This document shows, one piece after another, positions 62,816 to 64,000 of a stretch of DNA of 64,000 nt. This stretch comes from Hemicentrotus pulcherrimus. Taxonomy: Eukaryota > Echinodermata > Echinoidea > Camarodonta > Strongylocentrotidae. Below the pieces are notes generated by a model that did no database searches, was not told the DNA's origin, and saw only the letters and a list, made by a program, of their open reading frames with translations. The number at the start of each line of letters is the position of its first letter. Position 1 is the first letter of the stretch. The DNA lies in contig BEXV01000008.1 in NCBI GenBank assembly GCA_003118195.1, positions 208,796 through 272,795 on the forward strand, read 5' to 3'. The translations under genes were made by a program, and so were the position numbers.

Positions 62816-63209
62816 GAAAACGGCGAGTAACCTAGTAATAAAAACATAATTTTACATATAATTGCACCTCAAGTAAATGAAAAAGTAAATTTTGAACCGA
62901 ATTAAATCGACACTTTTGAGCTATTAAGGTGAGAATTTGAAATAAAAAGCATTTTAAAAAACATTATTATGACATACCATTTTGGGGGAAGAAACGCTTG
63001 AGTTTAAGGGCAGTTTTTGTGTTTATTGAAATAAGTGTTAGACTCCCTTTCCAATGATAATTTTGATCAGTTTTATAGTTTAATAATATACAGCCATACC
63101 TCGGATCTTAAGGGTAAAACAAAATTACCCAAAGGTTTCAAGCGGCCCTTACTACCCATCCTGAAGGGAATTTTTGTCACATTTTTTCTTTTTAAAAATG
63201 TCCATGCAG
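62816..63209. other. AT-rich non-coding DNA
   Basis: It ends in a pyrimidine tract and CAG acceptor at 63207-63209 (see the next entry). Confidence 0.5.
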
Positions 63210-63362
63210 TCATACTACTTTACAAAGTATGGGGCATGGGCTAGATGGGGTGAAATCGACCAATCCGTTTCAGGGGCTCTGTACGCTAAACCCGACAGCT
63301 ATGGTCGAGCTGACAACCATTTTGGCAGTAATTTAGATGATTTGATAAGTGACACGGGTTGA
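63210..63362 (+). CDS. Candidate terminal exon (unidentified)
   Basis: A pyrimidine-rich stretch and ATGCAG acceptor (63207-63209) open a 50-codon frame closed by TGA at 63360-63362. It includes KPDSYGRADNHFGSNLDD, aromatic- and acidic-rich and not low-complexity. GC content is a little above the local average. No polyadenylation signal follows closely. No family is recognised; it may be a repeat fragment or a chance frame. Confidence 0.17.
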   Translation, partial: SYYFTKYGAWARWGEIDQSVSGALYAKPDSYGRADNHFGSNLDDLISDTG

Positions 63363-64000
63363 CTATGAGGGACATGCCCGCCCCTTTTTTTAGTGGGGTA
63401 CGAGCAAAGTGACACCGCTTCTAAATGCATCGCTATGTTTCGTTAAGGACACAAGATGGCGCAAGTTAAATTTCAGCTTCAGTGTCTGTGAGTCATGTTA
63501 ATTAATGAGTTCCTAATTTTTCGTTGACAAATCACGTTTACAATATAAGTCAATTAAAATACTCGGTTTGAACGTATGATATGGGAGATGTTAAAAGAAT
63601 CAACCGTGCCTAATTATATAAATAATGACCTTTTCACCCCCGAAATGCAGCTACATTTTCAATTATTTACATTTTTAACCCTGTAACTTCCATATTGCCG
63701 CAGCCCCCTTTCCCTTCATATCACTGTTTTCACCTAAATTGTTGGTATATGAAAAGAGTATGAAAAAAGAATGAATCATAAATTATACTTGTCAAGTTTT
63801 CCTCATACATTTCATTATTTGCCTAAAAATGATCCGAAGCACTATCATAAAATAGAATACGCTATCTCTTCCTAGATAGTTTTATGAATTTCATTTCAAA
63901 TCAATTCAAGCCGTATATAGGACTATAACGTCATTGGCGGGTTCAAGGGGGCACAATCGCCCATGCCAGTACAATTTGGCTTTTTCGGGGGGGGGGGGGG
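63363..64000. other. Non-coding DNA, ending in poly-G
   Basis: An ACAAGATGGCGC sequence (about 63451-63462) matches the YY1 consensus. The window ends in a G14 run (63987-64000), which is probably cut by the window edge. Confidence 0.5.

Noticed and set aside
1..64000. CRISPR array, bacterial operon, phage or defence system
   Set aside because: No regularly spaced direct repeats, no ribosome-binding sites, no packed genes; introns, SINEs and microsatellites show eukaryotic DNA.
1..64000. Known conserved animal microRNAs (for example let-7, miR-9, miR-124, miR-1, miR-92)
   Set aside because: Scanning by eye for their mature sequences gave no match on either strand.

Overview
The window is almost entirely non-coding eukaryotic DNA. 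It is AT-rich (about two thirds A+T by eye), full of (GA)n/(CT)n, (CA)n, (ATG)n and (AT)n microsatellites, has no operon-like packing, and no open frame is longer than expected by chance once repeats are discounted. Two short interspersed elements point to a marine invertebrate deuterostome: a tRNA-headed SINE at 2727-2985, and a SINE at 39440-39682 that ends in GCGCTATATGAA followed by (ATT)n. With the wealth of GA tracts and small terminal-inverted-repeat elements, my best guess is an echinoderm, most likely a sea urchin. This is inferred from memory of such genomes, not from a search. An 891-base assembly gap lies at 36133-37023, and three single N calls sit in or close to homopolymer runs.

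Layout. 1-8.4 kb: non-coding, with GA arrays and the tRNA-like SINE. 8421-8489: the best single exon candidate, a 69-base in-frame segment with a strong acceptor, a donor and an internal ATG in good context, encoding ...MDQLVNYSHIDE. 8.5-30 kb: AT-rich, with a DR1 plus TCF site near 10.97 kb, two of three copies of a dispersed ~190-base repeat (13.2 and 20.1 kb), and GC-elevated islands near 18.0, 18.9-19.3 and 23.4 kb. 30.6-30.9 kb: a cluster of six GATA motifs. 35.0-37.3 kb: a GC-elevated stretch around the gap with two small exon candidates. 37.6-38.6 kb: the best promoter candidate, with a TCTCGCGAGA palindrome, an E2F consensus, two CCAAT boxes flanking an NRF1-like site, a YY1-like site and a perfect ATCGAT-containing palindrome. 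39-53 kb: a SINE, LINE-like tails, microsatellites, strong short hairpins and the third copy of the ~190-base repeat. 54.3-54.8 kb: a second CpG-containing island with a perfect NRF1 palindrome. 58.2-59.5 kb: two adjacent small DNA transposon-like elements, one flanked by TTAA and one with ~125-base inverted arms and a nested hairpin. 60.2-60.6 kb: a probable LINE 3' tail. 62.7 kb: a fragment related to the second element.

The window therefore looks like a large intron or intergenic regulatory domain. The likeliest functional DNA is the pair of GC-rich islands and one or a few small exons; the rest is repeat-derived or featureless. No rRNA, CRISPR array, bacterial system or intact transposase was found.
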